Notes: generated from the letters alone by a model not told the origin. A DNA stretch of 64,000 nucleotides from Microbacterium sp. RU1D (GCF_900156435.1 NZ_FTPQ01000001.1:620001-684000); one strand, 5' to 3'. Positions 33,099-42,344 are shown, counted from the first letter of the stretch. Program-made: numbers and translations.

Positions 33099-34783
33099 CA
33101 GCGGGTCAGTCCTTCAGCGAGGGGTCCGAGGGTGAGGACGGGGAAATAGGTCAGGGCGGTGACGATCACGGCGACACCGGCGAGCAGGCCCGCGAACTGC
33201 GGGCGGTGCGTGGGCAGGGTCCCGGCCGTCGCCGGCACGGCATCCTGAGCCGCGAGGGCGCCGGCCAGCGCGAGCACGAACACGATCGGCAGGAAGCGCC
33301 CGAGCAGCATCGCCACGCCCAGCGCGGTGGTGAACCACGGCGTGTTCGCGGTGAGCCCGGCGAACGCCGACCCGTTGTTGTTCGCCGCCGACGTGAAGGC
33401 GTAGAGCACCTCGCTCAGGCCGTGCACGCCCGGGTTCCAGATCGAGGTGGTCTCGACGTCGTCCCGGATGCCGGGAACACCGAAGCTCAGCGCGGTGCCG
33501 GCGAGCACGAGGGTGGGCGTGACGAGGATGGAGAGGCTCGCGAGTTTGATCTCGCGCGGCCCGATCTTCTTGCCGAGATACTCCGGCGTGCGGCCGATCA
33601 GCAGACCGCCGACGAACACCGCGATCACGGCGAGGATCAGCATGCCGTACAGGCCCGAGCCGACGCCGCCGGGGGCGACCTCGCCGAGCATCATGTTGAT
33701 CATCGGCATCATGCCGCCCAGCGCCGTGTAGCTGTCGTGCATGGAGTCGACCGCACCCGTCGAGGTGAGGGTGCTGGTCGAGCCGAACAGCGTCGAGCCG
33801 AAGATGCCGAACCGCACCTCCTTGCCCTCCATCGCGCCGCCGGCGAGCGTCGGGGCCGTGCCCGCGCCCACCGTCTCGGCCCAGGTGAGCAGGGCGGTGG
33901 ATGCCGCGAAGATCACGGCCATCACGCCCAGGATCGTGTAGCCCTGGCGGTGATCTCCGACGATCCGGCCGAATGCACGGGGAAGCGAGAACGGGATCAC
34001 GAGCATCAGGAAGATCTCGAAGAGGCTCGTCCACGGCGTCGGGTTCTCGAACGGGTGCGCGGAGTTGACGTTGAAGAAGCCGCCACCGTTGGTGCCGAGG
34101 AGCTTGATGGCCTCCTGGGATGCCATCGGCCCACCCGGGATCGACTGCGTCGCTCCAGCCAGGGTCGTGGCATCCGTGAAGCCGTTGAGATTCTGGATGA
34201 CGCCGCCCGCGAGCAGCACGAGCGCGGCCACGATCGAGAACGGCAGCAGAAGGCGGAAGGTGCCGCGCACGAGGTCGACCCAGAAGTTGCCGATCACTCC
34301 GCTGCGGCGGTAGGCGAAGCCGCGGACGAGCGCGATCGCGACGGCGACGCCGACGGCCGCGCTGACGAAGTTCTGCACGGTGAGGGCGGCGAACTGCACG
34401 GTGTAGCCGAGCGTCGTCTCTCCGGAATACGACTGCCAGTTCGTGTTGGTGACGAACGAGACCGCGGTGTTGAACGACAGCGCCTCGCCCGGGGCCTCGA
34501 GGCCCAGGGCGAACGGCAGGACCGCCTGCAGGCGCATGAGGGCGTACACGAACAGCACGCTGACGAACGAGAACAGCAGCACCGACCGCAGGTAGGCCTG
34601 CCATGTCTGCGCGCTGCGCGCGTCGACGCCGATCAGGCGGTACGTGCCGCGCTCCACGGCGAGGTCGCGCTCGCCGGTGTAGATGCGGGCGACGTAGTCG
34701 CCGAGCGGGCGGTAGGCCAGGCCCAGGGCGACGATGAGGGTGAGGCTGGTCAGGACGATCGACCAGATCTGTGCGGCATCCAC
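33098..34783 (-). CDS. kdpA: Potassium-transporting ATPase subunit KdpA
   Basis: 561 aa, about ten membrane helices; K+ channel-like subunit. N-terminal [28 protein letters not shown], and the four selectivity loops include [61 protein letters not shown] and [18 protein letters not shown] start (34783) one base after the kdpF stop; ends on kdpB start (TGATG). Confidence 0.96.
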   Translation of the reverse strand: MDAAQIWSIVLTSLTLIVALGLAYRPLGDYVARIYTGERDLAVERGTYRLIGVDARSAQTWQAYLRSVLLFSFVSVLFVYALMRLQAVLPFALGLEAPGEALSFNTAVSFVTNTNWQSYSGETTLGYTVQFAALTVQNFVSAAVGVAVAIALVRGFAYRRSGVIGNFWVDLVRGTFRLLLPFSIVAALVLLAGGVIQNLNGFTDATTLAGATQSIPGGPMASQEAIKLLGTNGGGFFNVNSAHPFENPTPWTSLFEIFLMLVIPFSLPRAFGRIVGDHRQGYTILGVMAVIFAASTALLTWAETVGAGTAPTLAGGAMEGKEVRFGIFGSTLFGSTSTLTSTGAVDSMHDSYTALGGMMPMINMMLGEVAPGGVGSGLYGMLILAVIAVFVGGLLIGRTPEYLGKKIGPREIKLASLSILVTPTLVLAGTALSFGVPGIRDDVETTSIWNPGVHGLSEVLYAFTSAANNNGSAFAGLTANTPWFTTALGVAMLLGRFLPIVFVLALAGALAAQDAVPATAGTLPTHRPQFAGLLAGVAVIVTALTYFPVLTLGPLAEGLTR

Positions 34784-34784
34784 G

Positions 34785-34871
34785 TCAGAACTTCTCGGGG
34801 CGGACGAGGGCGACCACGAGGTACACCACGGCGGCGACCGCGAGGACGGCGGCGAGGATCGAGAAGAACAT
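34785..34871 (-). CDS. kdpF: KdpF small membrane peptide
   Basis: 28 aa: one membrane helix beginning [18 protein letters not shown] and ending VRPEKF; the closing RPE-F motif is the KdpF hallmark. Stabilises the KdpABC complex. Placed directly before kdpA with a one-base gap, and its ATG overlaps the stop of the preceding small ORF. Too short for routine gene calling but clearly genuine. Confidence 0.92.
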   Translation of the reverse strand: MFFSILAAVLAVAAVVYLVVALVRPEKF

Positions 34872-35011
34872 CACGAGCGGTCACCGCCTCGACCGGTGGG
34901 GCGAGCGGACGAGGGGCGGGCCTCGGGGCCCAGCTTCTCGACCCCCTTGGCGACGAGCGCGACCAGCGCGAACAGCGCGACGGTCACGGCGAGGAAGACG
35001 ACATCGAGCAC
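34871..35011 (-). CDS. 46-aa membrane protein at the head of the kdp operon
   Basis: GTG at 35011 follows CTGGAG at normal spacing. Encodes one hydrophobic helix (VLDVVFLAVTVALFALVALV) then AKGVEKLGPEA and a charged Ser/Arg-rich tail. The stop overlaps the kdpF ATG (TGATG), so it is translated as part of the operon. Similar short proteins precede kdpF in other actinobacteria as I recall, but none has a known function. Confidence 0.75.
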   Translation of the reverse strand: MLDVVFLAVTVALFALVALVAKGVEKLGPEARPSSARPTGRGGDRS

Positions 35012-35195
35012 GACGACTCCAGGTTCGGGTCTGTACCGCGGGCAATCCGCGGGCGCCGCGGGGCGGCACGTGTGTCGATGAAACTCCGCCGGGAGCCGGC
35101 ATCCGGGGTTCCTCACGCTTTCCCTACGGCTCCCTGACGAACGCATACGGGGTGCTCACGCAGTCGCTGTGCGCACGACCCCGCATGATGGAGGC

Positions 35196-35624
35196 ATGGC
35201 CGACAGCGACGTGCGCGTGAACGGGGCGCTCGTGATCCCGGCGGCGGAGCTGTCGTGGCGGTTCTCGCGCTCGTCGGGGCCGGGCGGGCAGGGCGTCAAC
35301 ACCGCCGATTCCCGGGTGGAGCTGACGTGGGATGCCGGGAACTCGGCGGTGCTCTCCCCGCTGCAGCGCGAACGGGTCCTCGACCGGCTGGGCGAGCGTC
35401 TGGTCGGCGGGGTGCTGACGATCGCGGCATCCGAGCATCGGGCGCAGCTGCGCAACCGCGACGCCGCGCGCGCCCGGCTCGCGGCCCTCGTCGCCGAGGC
35501 CGTGCGTTCTCCCGCCCCGCCGCGTCGCGCGACGAAGCCGACCCGCGGCTCGAAGGAACGTCGCCTGCAGGCCAAGCAGCGCCGCACCGACGTCAAGCGC
35601 CTGCGCCGCCGCCCGACCGACTGA
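35196..35624 (+). CDS. arfB: ArfB/YaeJ-like peptidyl-tRNA hydrolase (ribosome rescue)
   Basis: 142 aa. Catalytic domain of the release-factor family with the GGQ loop SSGPGGQGVNTADSRVEL (about 26-43), no codon-recognition domains, and a basic C-terminal tail (TKPTRGSKERRLQAKQRRTDVKRLRRR) that in ArfB enters the empty mRNA channel. Frees ribosomes stalled without a stop codon. GGAGGC sits before the ATG at 35196. Monocistronic, convergent with the KimA-like gene. Confidence 0.94.
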   Translation: MADSDVRVNGALVIPAAELSWRFSRSSGPGGQGVNTADSRVELTWDAGNSAVLSPLQRERVLDRLGERLVGGVLTIAASEHRAQLRNRDAARARLAALVAEAVRSPAPPRRATKPTRGSKERRLQAKQRRTDVKRLRRRPTD

Positions 35625-35669
35625 CTCCCGCCCCTTCTGGCTCGACAGGGATGGGGCGGGCGCGCGGCG

Positions 35670-35726
35670 CGAGTGTCCACAACACCCGGGCGTCGCGAAA
35701 ATCCGTCCGGGTTTCTCGGACACTCG
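35670..35726. repeat. Palindromic intergenic repeat, copy B
   Basis: CGAGTGTCC (35670-35678) pairs with GGACACTCG (35718-35726); inner ACACCCGG pairs partly with CCGGGTTT. Same family as copies at 17666 and 59860. Lies between convergent arfB and the KimA-like gene, beside a separate terminator. Confidence 0.85.
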
Positions 35727-35771
35727 ATCGAGCCCGCGGCGGCCCACCGCGCGCGACGCCGTCGGAAACGC

Positions 35772-35802
35772 CGAACGCCCCCGCCGATGGCGAGGGCGTT
35801 CG
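35772..35802. terminator. Terminator between arfB and the KimA-like gene
   Basis: CGAACGCCC (35772-35780) pairs with GGGCGTTCG (35794-35802), with a further CGCC/GGCG inner stem and a GAT loop. Sits eight bases past the stop of the minus-strand gene and can serve both directions. Confidence 0.8.
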
Positions 35803-35809
35803 AACGGAC

Positions 35810-37906
35810 TCAGGATGCCGAGCTGGTCGGGGTCTTCTTCGTGCCGCGGTGCGCGGGGACCTCGGCCACGGGCTGACCCCGACGCTGCTGGCCGGGGAGC
35901 GGCCGGGAGCGCCGGCCGTAGATGAGCTCGGACGAATCGAGCAGCCACGGCACGAGCGTGATCGACACCCCGTGCACGAGCATGAGCTGCTGCGCCAGGC
36001 GGCGGGAGCGGCGGTTGTGCAGGATCGACTCCCACCAGTGCCCGACGATGAACTGCGGCAGGTACACCGTCACGACCGACGAGCCGTGCTTCGCGCGGTA
36101 GCTCTTGATGAACGAGGTCACCGGCGAGGTGTACGTGCGATACGGCGATTCGATGATGACGAGGGGCACGGGCATGTCGTGCTCCTGCCACTCCTTCTGC
36201 AGCTTCGCGGCATCCTCTTCGGTGATGGCCACGTGCACGGCGAGCGTCTTTTCGTGCTTGGCGGCGAGGGCGTAGTCGAGGGCTTTCATCACCGGCTTCT
36301 GCAGACGGTTCACCAGCACGATGGCGACGTCGCCCGACGAGCCGAAGTGCACGGTGTCATCCATCTGGATCTCGTGCTCGACGTCGCGGTAGTAGCGGTT
36401 CACGCCGATCATCAGCACGGCGAGGATCGGGATGGCGATGAACACCAGCCACGCGCCGTGCGTGAACTTCGTGATCGTGACGATGAGCAGCACGAGCACG
36501 GTCATGGCCGCACCCACGGAGTTGATCCACAGGCCCGAGATCGCCGAGCGCCGCTCGATCGCGGCCGACTGCTGCTTCGCCGCCTCGGGCGGGAGCTCCT
36601 TCAGTCCGCGCAGCATCCGTCGCCAGTGCTTGACCATGCCGATCTGCCCGAGCGAGAACGACACGAAGACGCCGATGATGTAGAGCTGGATCAGCGTGGT
36701 CAGATTGGCCTGGTAGACGATCAGCACGCCGATGGCGACGATGCCGAGGATGATCATGCCGTTCGAGTACACGAGCCGGTCCCCGCGGGTGTTCAGCGCC
36801 TTCGGCGCGTAGCCGTCACGAGCGAGCACCGACCCCAGCAGCGGGAAGCCGTTGAAGGCGGTGTTGGCCGCCAGCAGCAATACGCACGCGGTCGCGGCCT
36901 GGATGATGAAGAACGGGATGCTGCCCATGCCGAAGGTCGCGGCGGCGACCTGGGCCATGAGGCTCGGCTGCGGGTTGTTGGCGCAGTCGAACCCGATGAG
37001 GTGGCAGGGGTTCTCCGCGTAGTGCACACCCGAGATGAGCGCGAGCGCGGTGAGGCCGACGAACAGGATGATGGCGATGCCGCCCATCATCGTCAGCGTC
37101 GTCTGGGCGTTGCGGATCTTCGGCATCCGGAAGGCGGGCACGCCGTTGGACACGGCCTCGACGCCCGTGAGCGCGGAACAGCCGCTCGAGAACGCGCGCA
37201 GAACGAGCAGGATCAGCGCCGCCTGCGTCAGCGACTCGGCCTGCACCGCGTACTGCGCGCTCGAGGCGACGGGCGCGAAGCCGAGGAGGGTGCGGCCCAG
37301 GCCGACGACGATCATCACGCCGACCGAACCGATGAAGAGGTACGTCGGAATGGCGAAGACGCTCGAGGCCTCGCGCACGCCGCGGAGGTTGACGATGACG
37401 ATGAGGATGACGAAGCCGACGGCGATCTCGACGCGGAACGGGTTCAGTTCCGGAAGCGCCGAGATGATGTTGTCGACCCCGGATGCCACCGACACGGCCA
37501 CCGTGAGCACGTAGTCGACGAGCAGGGCCGCGGCCACCACGACACCGGGCACCTCGCCGAGGTTCTTGCTGGCGACCTCGTAGTCGCCGCCGCCCGAGGG
37601 GTAGGCCTTGATGAGCTGACGGTAGCTGAGCACCACCACGACCAGCAGCACCACGACGGCCACGGCGACCCACGGGCTGAGCGTCAGCAGAGCCGTCCCG
37701 CCGATGAGCAGGATCATCAGCAGTTCCTGCGGCGCGTAGGCCACGGACGACAGGGCGTCGGAGGCGAAGATGGGCAGCGCCATCTTCTTGGGGAGGAGCT
37801 GCTCGTCGAGTTTCTCGGAGGTGAGGGGCTCGCCGATCAAGATGCGTTTCGCGATCGGCGTCTCTTCGCCGTCAACGCGACTTTCGTCAGTCACGGCGCG
37901 CGACAT
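35810..37906 (-). CDS. APC-superfamily permease, KimA-like potassium importer
   Basis: 698 aa. Twelve-helix APC core (residues about 45-475) opening with LLPKKMALPIFASDALSSVAYAPQE, the (S)DALSSVAY motif of the KimA/YdaO group, and SGGGDYEVASKNLGE; then a soluble USP-like domain (about 500-640: MALDYALAAKHEKTLAVHVAITEEDAAK). KimA proteins import K+ with protons and are inhibited by c-di-AMP. Adjacent to the kdp locus. Some relatives are annotated as amino-acid permeases. ATG 37906 chosen for its GGAG; an in-frame GTG lies nine bases upstream. Confidence 0.82.
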   Translation of the reverse strand: MSRAVTDESRVDGEETPIAKRILIGEPLTSEKLDEQLLPKKMALPIFASDALSSVAYAPQELLMILLIGGTALLTLSPWVAVAVVVLLVVVVLSYRQLIKAYPSGGGDYEVASKNLGEVPGVVVAAALLVDYVLTVAVSVASGVDNIISALPELNPFRVEIAVGFVILIVIVNLRGVREASSVFAIPTYLFIGSVGVMIVVGLGRTLLGFAPVASSAQYAVQAESLTQAALILLVLRAFSSGCSALTGVEAVSNGVPAFRMPKIRNAQTTLTMMGGIAIILFVGLTALALISGVHYAENPCHLIGFDCANNPQPSLMAQVAAATFGMGSIPFFIIQAATACVLLLAANTAFNGFPLLGSVLARDGYAPKALNTRGDRLVYSNGMIILGIVAIGVLIVYQANLTTLIQLYIIGVFVSFSLGQIGMVKHWRRMLRGLKELPPEAAKQQSAAIERRSAISGLWINSVGAAMTVLVLLIVTITKFTHGAWLVFIAIPILAVLMIGVNRYYRDVEHEIQMDDTVHFGSSGDVAIVLVNRLQKPVMKALDYALAAKHEKTLAVHVAITEEDAAKLQKEWQEHDMPVPLVIIESPYRTYTSPVTSFIKSYRAKHGSSVVTVYLPQFIVGHWWESILHNRRSRRLAQQLMLVHGVSITLVPWLLDSSELIYGRRSRPLPGQQRRGQPVAEVPAHRGTKKTPTSSAS

Positions 37907-38019
37907 TACGCGCACTCCGGGCTCTGCGCAATCTGACGCGCAGGTCGTTCAGCCGCTGGTCGCTCGAACGTGATGAACGGTGGCTCCGGATGCCGTATTC
38001 CCGGCGTTCGACGACGCGA

Positions 38020-38868
38020 TCAGGGTGTGGCGACCTCGGCGATGAACAGTGCCACCGCATCGGCCCCGGCGTGGTCGTCGGCCGAGATCGTGACGACGGC
38101 GTCGCTGGCGAAGACGACGAGCTGGCCGTGGGCCCCGTGCAGGCGCCACGCGTCGCCCGGGCCCTCCCAGCCGGAAAGGGCGTAGCGACGGTACCCGTCG
38201 CCGACGCCGCCGGTGTCGATCCACCCCGAGTGCATGGCATCCACCGTCTCCGCCGACACGAGGCGGCGCCCGCTCCAGACGCCGCGGTCGCGGATGAGCA
38301 GGCCCAGGCGCGCCATCTCCTCGGTGCGCAGCGCGAGGCCCTCGCCGGCGAGCACGCGCCCGTTCGGGCATCGGCGCCACGACACGTCGTCGAGGCCCAG
38401 CGGCGCGAACAACCGTGGGCGCAGGTAGTCCTCGACGTCGCCGGTGCGCTGCGACAGCGCGTGCATCGCGGTGTACGTGCTGGCGTTGGAATAGTGGAAG
38501 ACGCGGCCGCGCGAGGGGCGCGAGAGGAACTCGGCGGCGAGGTCGGGCCAGTCGCTCATCATCGTCGCGGAGTACGGGAGATCGATGCCGCTCGACATGG
38601 TGAGCAGGTGCCGGAGCGTGACGTCGGCCGCGGTGGGAAGCATCTCGGAGACGGGTTCGTCGAGCGACACCACTCCCTCGTCGACCGCGATCCCGGCCGC
38701 CAGCACCGCCACCGCCTTCGCGACGGAGTGGATCTCCTCTCGCACGTCGGGTGTCCAGCGATGCGTCGCGGTGTCATCGCCCACCCGCACGTGCACCCCG
38801 TGCGCGCGGAAGCCGGTGTCGTCGATGCGGGCGACGAGATCATCGCGCAGGAGGGCGGCACGCGTCAT
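38020..38868 (-). CDS. Beta-lactamase-family serine hydrolase
   Basis: 282 aa, no signal peptide. Active-site S-x-x-K in HSVAKAVAVLAAG (about 48-51), YxN in FHYSNASTYTAMH (about 128), and a third element HGAHG (about 258) in place of K-T/S-G. Fits the class C-like esterase/DD-peptidase group (COG1680). Substrate unknown. Start ATG 38868 lies seven bases after a TAGCCT box, so it is probably leaderless. Confidence 0.87.
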   Translation of the reverse strand: MTRAALLRDDLVARIDDTGFRAHGVHVRVGDDTATHRWTPDVREEIHSVAKAVAVLAAGIAVDEGVVSLDEPVSEMLPTAADVTLRHLLTMSSGIDLPYSATMMSDWPDLAAEFLSRPSRGRVFHYSNASTYTAMHALSQRTGDVEDYLRPRLFAPLGLDDVSWRRCPNGRVLAGEGLALRTEEMARLGLLIRDRGVWSGRRLVSAETVDAMHSGWIDTGGVGDGYRRYALSGWEGPGDAWRLHGAHGQLVVFASDAVVTISADDHAGADAVALFIAEVATP

Positions 38869-38875
38869 GTGCACA

Positions 38876-38881
38876 AGGCTA
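38876..38881 (-). promoter_or_regulatory. -10 box, serine hydrolase gene
   Basis: Minus-strand TAGCCT (38881-38876), seven bases before the ATG at 38868. Lies only 23 bp from the plus-strand box at 38905, so the divergent promoters must overlap. Confidence 0.6.
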
Positions 38882-38904
38882 CGGAGTCGACCCGGGTGCC
38901 CGCC

Positions 38905-38910
38905 TAAGCT
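38905..38910 (+). promoter_or_regulatory. -10 box, vanZ-like gene
   Basis: TAAGCT followed by six bases and the GTG at 38917; leaderless arrangement that decides the GTG start. Confidence 0.65.
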
Positions 38911-38916
38911 CGCGTC

Positions 38917-40023
38917 GTGGACGACATCGTGAGATCCGGACTGCTCGCCGTGCTGGCGGGCGCGATCATCGCGGTGCTGGCCTTCGTGCCGTTCGTCGCG
39001 CTCAGCTACCGCCGTCGCGGGGGCCTGACGCTGTGGCGCGCCCTCCTCTGGGCGGGAGCTGCGGTGTACTTCTGGTCGATCTGGACGTACACGCTGATCC
39101 CTCTGCCCGACGGCGAGGACTACCGCTGCGCGGGCGTGAACCTCCGCCCCTTCGAGTTCGTCGACGACATCCGCGCGGCGGTCGCCGTCTCAGGCCGCTA
39201 TCTCACCGACCCCGCCGTGTTGCAGGTGGCGCTGAACGTGCTCCTCTTCCTCCCGCTCGGTTTCCTCCTGCGGGTGCTCGGTGGGCGCGGCATCCTGACC
39301 GCGGGCCTCGCGGGACTCGTCGTCTCCGGTCTCATCGAGACCACGCAGCTCACCGGCGTGTGGGGCATCTTCCCCTGCGCCTACCGCGTCTTCGACGTCG
39401 ACGATCTGATCGCGAACACGTCGGGTGCTCTGCTGGGGTCTCTGCTCGCGCTCACGGTGCCCGCGCAGCACCGCGGGGCGCAGAGGAGTCCGGATGCCGA
39501 GCGCCCCCGCCCGGTGACGCGCCGCCGTCGGCTGCTCGGCATCGTGTGCGACGTCGTGGGTGTGTGGCTCGTCGGGTTCGGCGTATCGGTGGTCGTGCAG
39601 GCGGTGATCTCCCTCACCCTGGGGGATGCCGCGGCCTTCTCGACCGATGAGGTGGCCTCGCTCGCGGGCACCGCGGTGTCGACGGGTGTGTGGCTGGTCG
39701 TGATCCTGACGACGGGGCGGTCGATCGGCGACCTCGCCACGCGCGTGCGCTTCACGAACGGCGTGCTGCCGACGTGGGTGGCGCGTCTCTTGCGGTTCCT
39801 CACGGGGGCCGGGGCCTACACGCTGCTCGCGGCGCTGCCGGTGCCGTGGTCGCTGCTGGCATTCCTGCTGGCGCTGGCGACGGGGGCGCTTCTCGTCGCG
39901 TGGCGCGACGGGCGCGGCCTCACCGGGTGGATCGGACGCCGCCGCCTGGTCGATGATCGGGCGGGGGCGGTGAGTCCGTCAGTGGATGCGACATCGTCGG
40001 CTCGCGGAGACCTCCGCCCATGA
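38917..40023 (+). CDS. VanZ-RDD fusion membrane protein
   Basis: 368 aa. N-terminal VanZ-like part (about 1-185) with YTLIPLPDGEDYRCAGVNLRPFEFVDDI, LNVLLFLPLGFLLR and the VanZ motif GLIETTQL, FDVDDLIANTSGALLG. C-terminal part (about 200-345) resembles an RDD domain (RLLGIVCDVVGVWLVGFG at its start, then GRSIGDLATRVRF). Seven to nine membrane helices in all. VanZ confers low-level teicoplanin resistance in enterococci; the role of such fusions is unknown. Confidence 0.87.
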   Translation: MDDIVRSGLLAVLAGAIIAVLAFVPFVALSYRRRGGLTLWRALLWAGAAVYFWSIWTYTLIPLPDGEDYRCAGVNLRPFEFVDDIRAAVAVSGRYLTDPAVLQVALNVLLFLPLGFLLRVLGGRGILTAGLAGLVVSGLIETTQLTGVWGIFPCAYRVFDVDDLIANTSGALLGSLLALTVPAQHRGAQRSPDAERPRPVTRRRRLLGIVCDVVGVWLVGFGVSVVVQAVISLTLGDAAAFSTDEVASLAGTAVSTGVWLVVILTTGRSIGDLATRVRFTNGVLPTWVARLLRFLTGAGAYTLLAALPVPWSLLAFLLALATGALLVAWRDGRGLTGWIGRRRLVDDRAGAVSPSVDATSSARGDLRP

Positions 40024-40296
40024 CTCCTCTTCTCCCCGTGCGACGACGATGCCGTCCGCGTCCACCGCGTCTTGCACGAGCGGCGCGACATCGACACCGA
40101 GTTCCGGCCCTGGATCTGACGATCCCGGTGGACGTCACCGGTTCGCGGCGAACTCCTCGGCCAGCACGCCCATGAGCACCTCGTCGTGGAAGCGGCCGCT
40201 GTAACCACTCTCCGGGTGACGCGCGGAGAAGGCGCGTCGGGCGGGTCGCGAGCGGCGGCGCATGCGGGGGATCACCTGCCGCGCTACCGTGACCGC
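40024..40296. other. Intergenic region with possible gene remnants
   Basis: 273 bp. The minus strand reads HPESGYSGRFHDEVLMGVLAEEFAANR before a stop at 40135, which looks protein-like but has no plausible start upstream, and another minus-strand frame just beyond reads ELGVDVAPLVQDAVDADG. They may be pieces of a decayed gene. It ends in the -10 box TACCGT at 40285. Confidence 0.3.
40285..40290 (+). promoter_or_regulatory. -10 box, acyltransferase gene
   Basis: TACCGT followed by six bases and the ATG at 40297; decides this start over an in-frame ATG at 40186. Confidence 0.6.
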
Positions 40297-41550
40297 ATGA
40301 GAGAGCCGCTGTCGCCCGCGGACGCGCGCATCCTGGCGCTCGAATCCGATGTCGTGCGCGGGCACGCCCTCAAGCTGCTCGTGCTCGAGCCGGGCGCGGC
40401 CCTGGATCTCGAGTCCGTGCGTGCGAGCGTCGCCGAGCGGCTGAGCGCCTTCCCGCGCGGGCGTCAGGTCGTGGTCGACGACGGCGACGGGCCCGCGTGG
40501 GTCGACGTGGCCGACGTCGAGATGGACCACCACGTTCGTCGATACGTCGCGGGCGACCCGGCGGACCTGCGTGCGGTCGTCGGGCGGCTCATGTCGGAAC
40601 CCCTCGACCGATCTCGGCCGCTGTGGACCATCGATCTCATCGGGCCCTTCGCCGACGGGCGCGAGGCCGTGGCCGTGCGCCTGCACCACGCGCTCGCCGA
40701 CGGACTGACCGCCGTGCGCTTCCTCGAAACCGTGGTCTTCGAACCGCACGATGCCCCCGCGCACGAGGTCGGCATCCGCGATCCCGCCGCGCGCCCGACG
40801 CGGTGGAGCGAATGGGAGCGGATGCCGCTGACCCTGGCCCGTGAGCTCGGCCACCCGGGGTCGCACTCGCCGTTCGACCGCCCGCTCACCGCGCGCCGTG
40901 CCCTGGCGTTCGTCGACGTGCCCCTCGCCGAGGCGCGGGCGGTCGGCGCGTCGCGCCCCGCCCACGCGACCGTCAACGACGTGCTCCTCGCCGTGATCGC
41001 GGGAGCGCTGCGCCGACGGCTCCTCCATCACGGCCACGCGCCGCGCGTGAACGCACAGGTGCCGGTGAGCCTGCACGAGAAGGGGGAGGATGCCGCGGCA
41101 TCCGGAAATCGCGACTCCTTCGTCGACGTGGGCCTGCACCTGCACGAGCCCGACGACCTGCGCCGACTCGATCTGCTGAGCGCCGAGATGCGCGCGCGAA
41201 AGAAGGGGCGCGATGCCCGGGCGCTCGAGGAGCTGTTCCACGCGCTCGCGTCGGCGGGTCCGCTCGGTACGCTCGCGCGTGGCCTCGCCGACGACCCGCG
41301 CGAGTTCGCACTCGCCATCTCCAACGTGCCCGGGCCGCGCGTCGCGGTGGCCGTGGCCGGGCGCCGTGTCGGACACGTCTACACGTCGTCGGAGCCGGGT
41401 CCCCGACACGCGCTGCGCGTCGCCGCGATCTCCAACGATCGCTGGCTCGGCGTGGGGTTCTGCGTCGACCCGGCCGCGGTGCCCGACGTCGAGCAGCTCG
41501 CGGATGCCGCGCACGACGCGTGGGAGGCGCTGCGGGCCGGCTCGGCCTGA
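40297..41550 (+). CDS. WS/DGAT-family acyltransferase
   Basis: 417 aa. Wax ester synthase/diacylglycerol acyltransferase: catalytic HHxxxDG in VRLHHALADGLTAVRF (about 129-134), PLDRSRPLWTIDLIGPFADGR before it, NDVLLAVIAGALRRRLL (about 228) and SNVPGP (about 343) are family motifs. Transfers acyl-CoA chains to alcohols or diacylglycerol at the membrane surface. Actinobacterial members store lipid or modify envelope lipids. Leaderless start; stands alone. Confidence 0.93.
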   Translation: MREPLSPADARILALESDVVRGHALKLLVLEPGAALDLESVRASVAERLSAFPRGRQVVVDDGDGPAWVDVADVEMDHHVRRYVAGDPADLRAVVGRLMSEPLDRSRPLWTIDLIGPFADGREAVAVRLHHALADGLTAVRFLETVVFEPHDAPAHEVGIRDPAARPTRWSEWERMPLTLARELGHPGSHSPFDRPLTARRALAFVDVPLAEARAVGASRPAHATVNDVLLAVIAGALRRRLLHHGHAPRVNAQVPVSLHEKGEDAAASGNRDSFVDVGLHLHEPDDLRRLDLLSAEMRARKKGRDARALEELFHALASAGPLGTLARGLADDPREFALAISNVPGPRVAVAVAGRRVGHVYTSSEPGPRHALRVAAISNDRWLGVGFCVDPAAVPDVEQLADAAHDAWEALRAGSA

Positions 41551-41750
41551 CCCGCGCGGCCCCGCGCGTGCACGGCGGCGGGGACCGCGACCGGCTCGCC
41601 GATCCCGGATGCCGTGACCCGGCGCGTCGCGGTGGCGACCCGCCGTTGTGCGCGGCTGCGGCGCCCGCACGCCCCTCGACCTGTCTCGATGACGGACCAC
41701 CACCGTCGAACCGCACCGCGCGCCGAATAGGCTGGGCGAGAAGGAGTCCC

Positions 41751-42344
41751 ATGTCGTCGAGAGCAGGGCGTGCTCAGCGCGCGGGTCGCGGTGTCGCCGC
41801 GGCCGCTGCGGCGACCTTCCTCGCCACCGTCTCGCACGGTGCGGTCGACTCCGCTCTGCCGTCCGCGATCAACATCGCCGTCGCGCTCTGCCTCGCCACG
41901 CCGGTGTGCGTGCTGCTGGCCGGGCGGGCGATGTCGTGGTGGCGTCTGTCGGCGGCGGTCGTGCTCAGCCAGGCGCTGTTCCACGGCATCCTGATCCTCG
42001 ATCTGCGCGGCGACGGCACTGCCGTCGGCGGGGGCCATCACGGCGCGTCCGCTGTCGTTCTCGATGCCGCCGCCCCTGTCGCAGAGCACGGCGCGCACTC
42101 CCCATGGATGTGGGCCGCCCACGCCTTCGCCGCCGTCGTGACGATCCTGGCGCTCGGCCGGGGCGAGCGCGCGGCGCAGGCGATCGCTCGCTTCTTCGTC
42201 GCCGCCCTGCTGGTCCTGCGTCCGTTCCGCGGCATCGCCGCGCCCACCGACGCCGTGCGCACCGCGCCCGAGCCTCTGCTGCTGCCGCGGGCAATGACGG
42301 TGCTGTCGCCGATGAGGCACCGGGGTCCGCCGCGCGCGGCGTGA
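41751..42344 (+). CDS. His-rich membrane protein upstream of ycnI-copC
   Basis: 197 aa, about four membrane helices (residues 15-35, 40-58, 65-85, 120-145). A loop between helices 3 and 4 is rich in His (GGGHHGAS.., AEHGAHSPWMWAAHAF) and might bind a metal. No family recognised with certainty. A TAGGCT -10 box (41728) and AAGGAG precede the ATG. Followed 66 bp later by ycnI, so it is probably the first gene of a copper-handling operon. Confidence 0.8.
   Translation: MSSRAGRAQRAGRGVAAAAAATFLATVSHGAVDSALPSAINIAVALCLATPVCVLLAGRAMSWWRLSAAVVLSQALFHGILILDLRGDGTAVGGGHHGASAVVLDAAAPVAEHGAHSPWMWAAHAFAAVVTILALGRGERAAQAIARFFVAALLVLRPFRGIAAPTDAVRTAPEPLLLPRAMTVLSPMRHRGPPRAA

Noticed and set aside
37907..38019. 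ydaO-type c-di-AMP riboswitch before the KimA-like gene
   Set aside because: The gap is about 113 bp and I could not find the conserved core elements; a covariance search would settle it.
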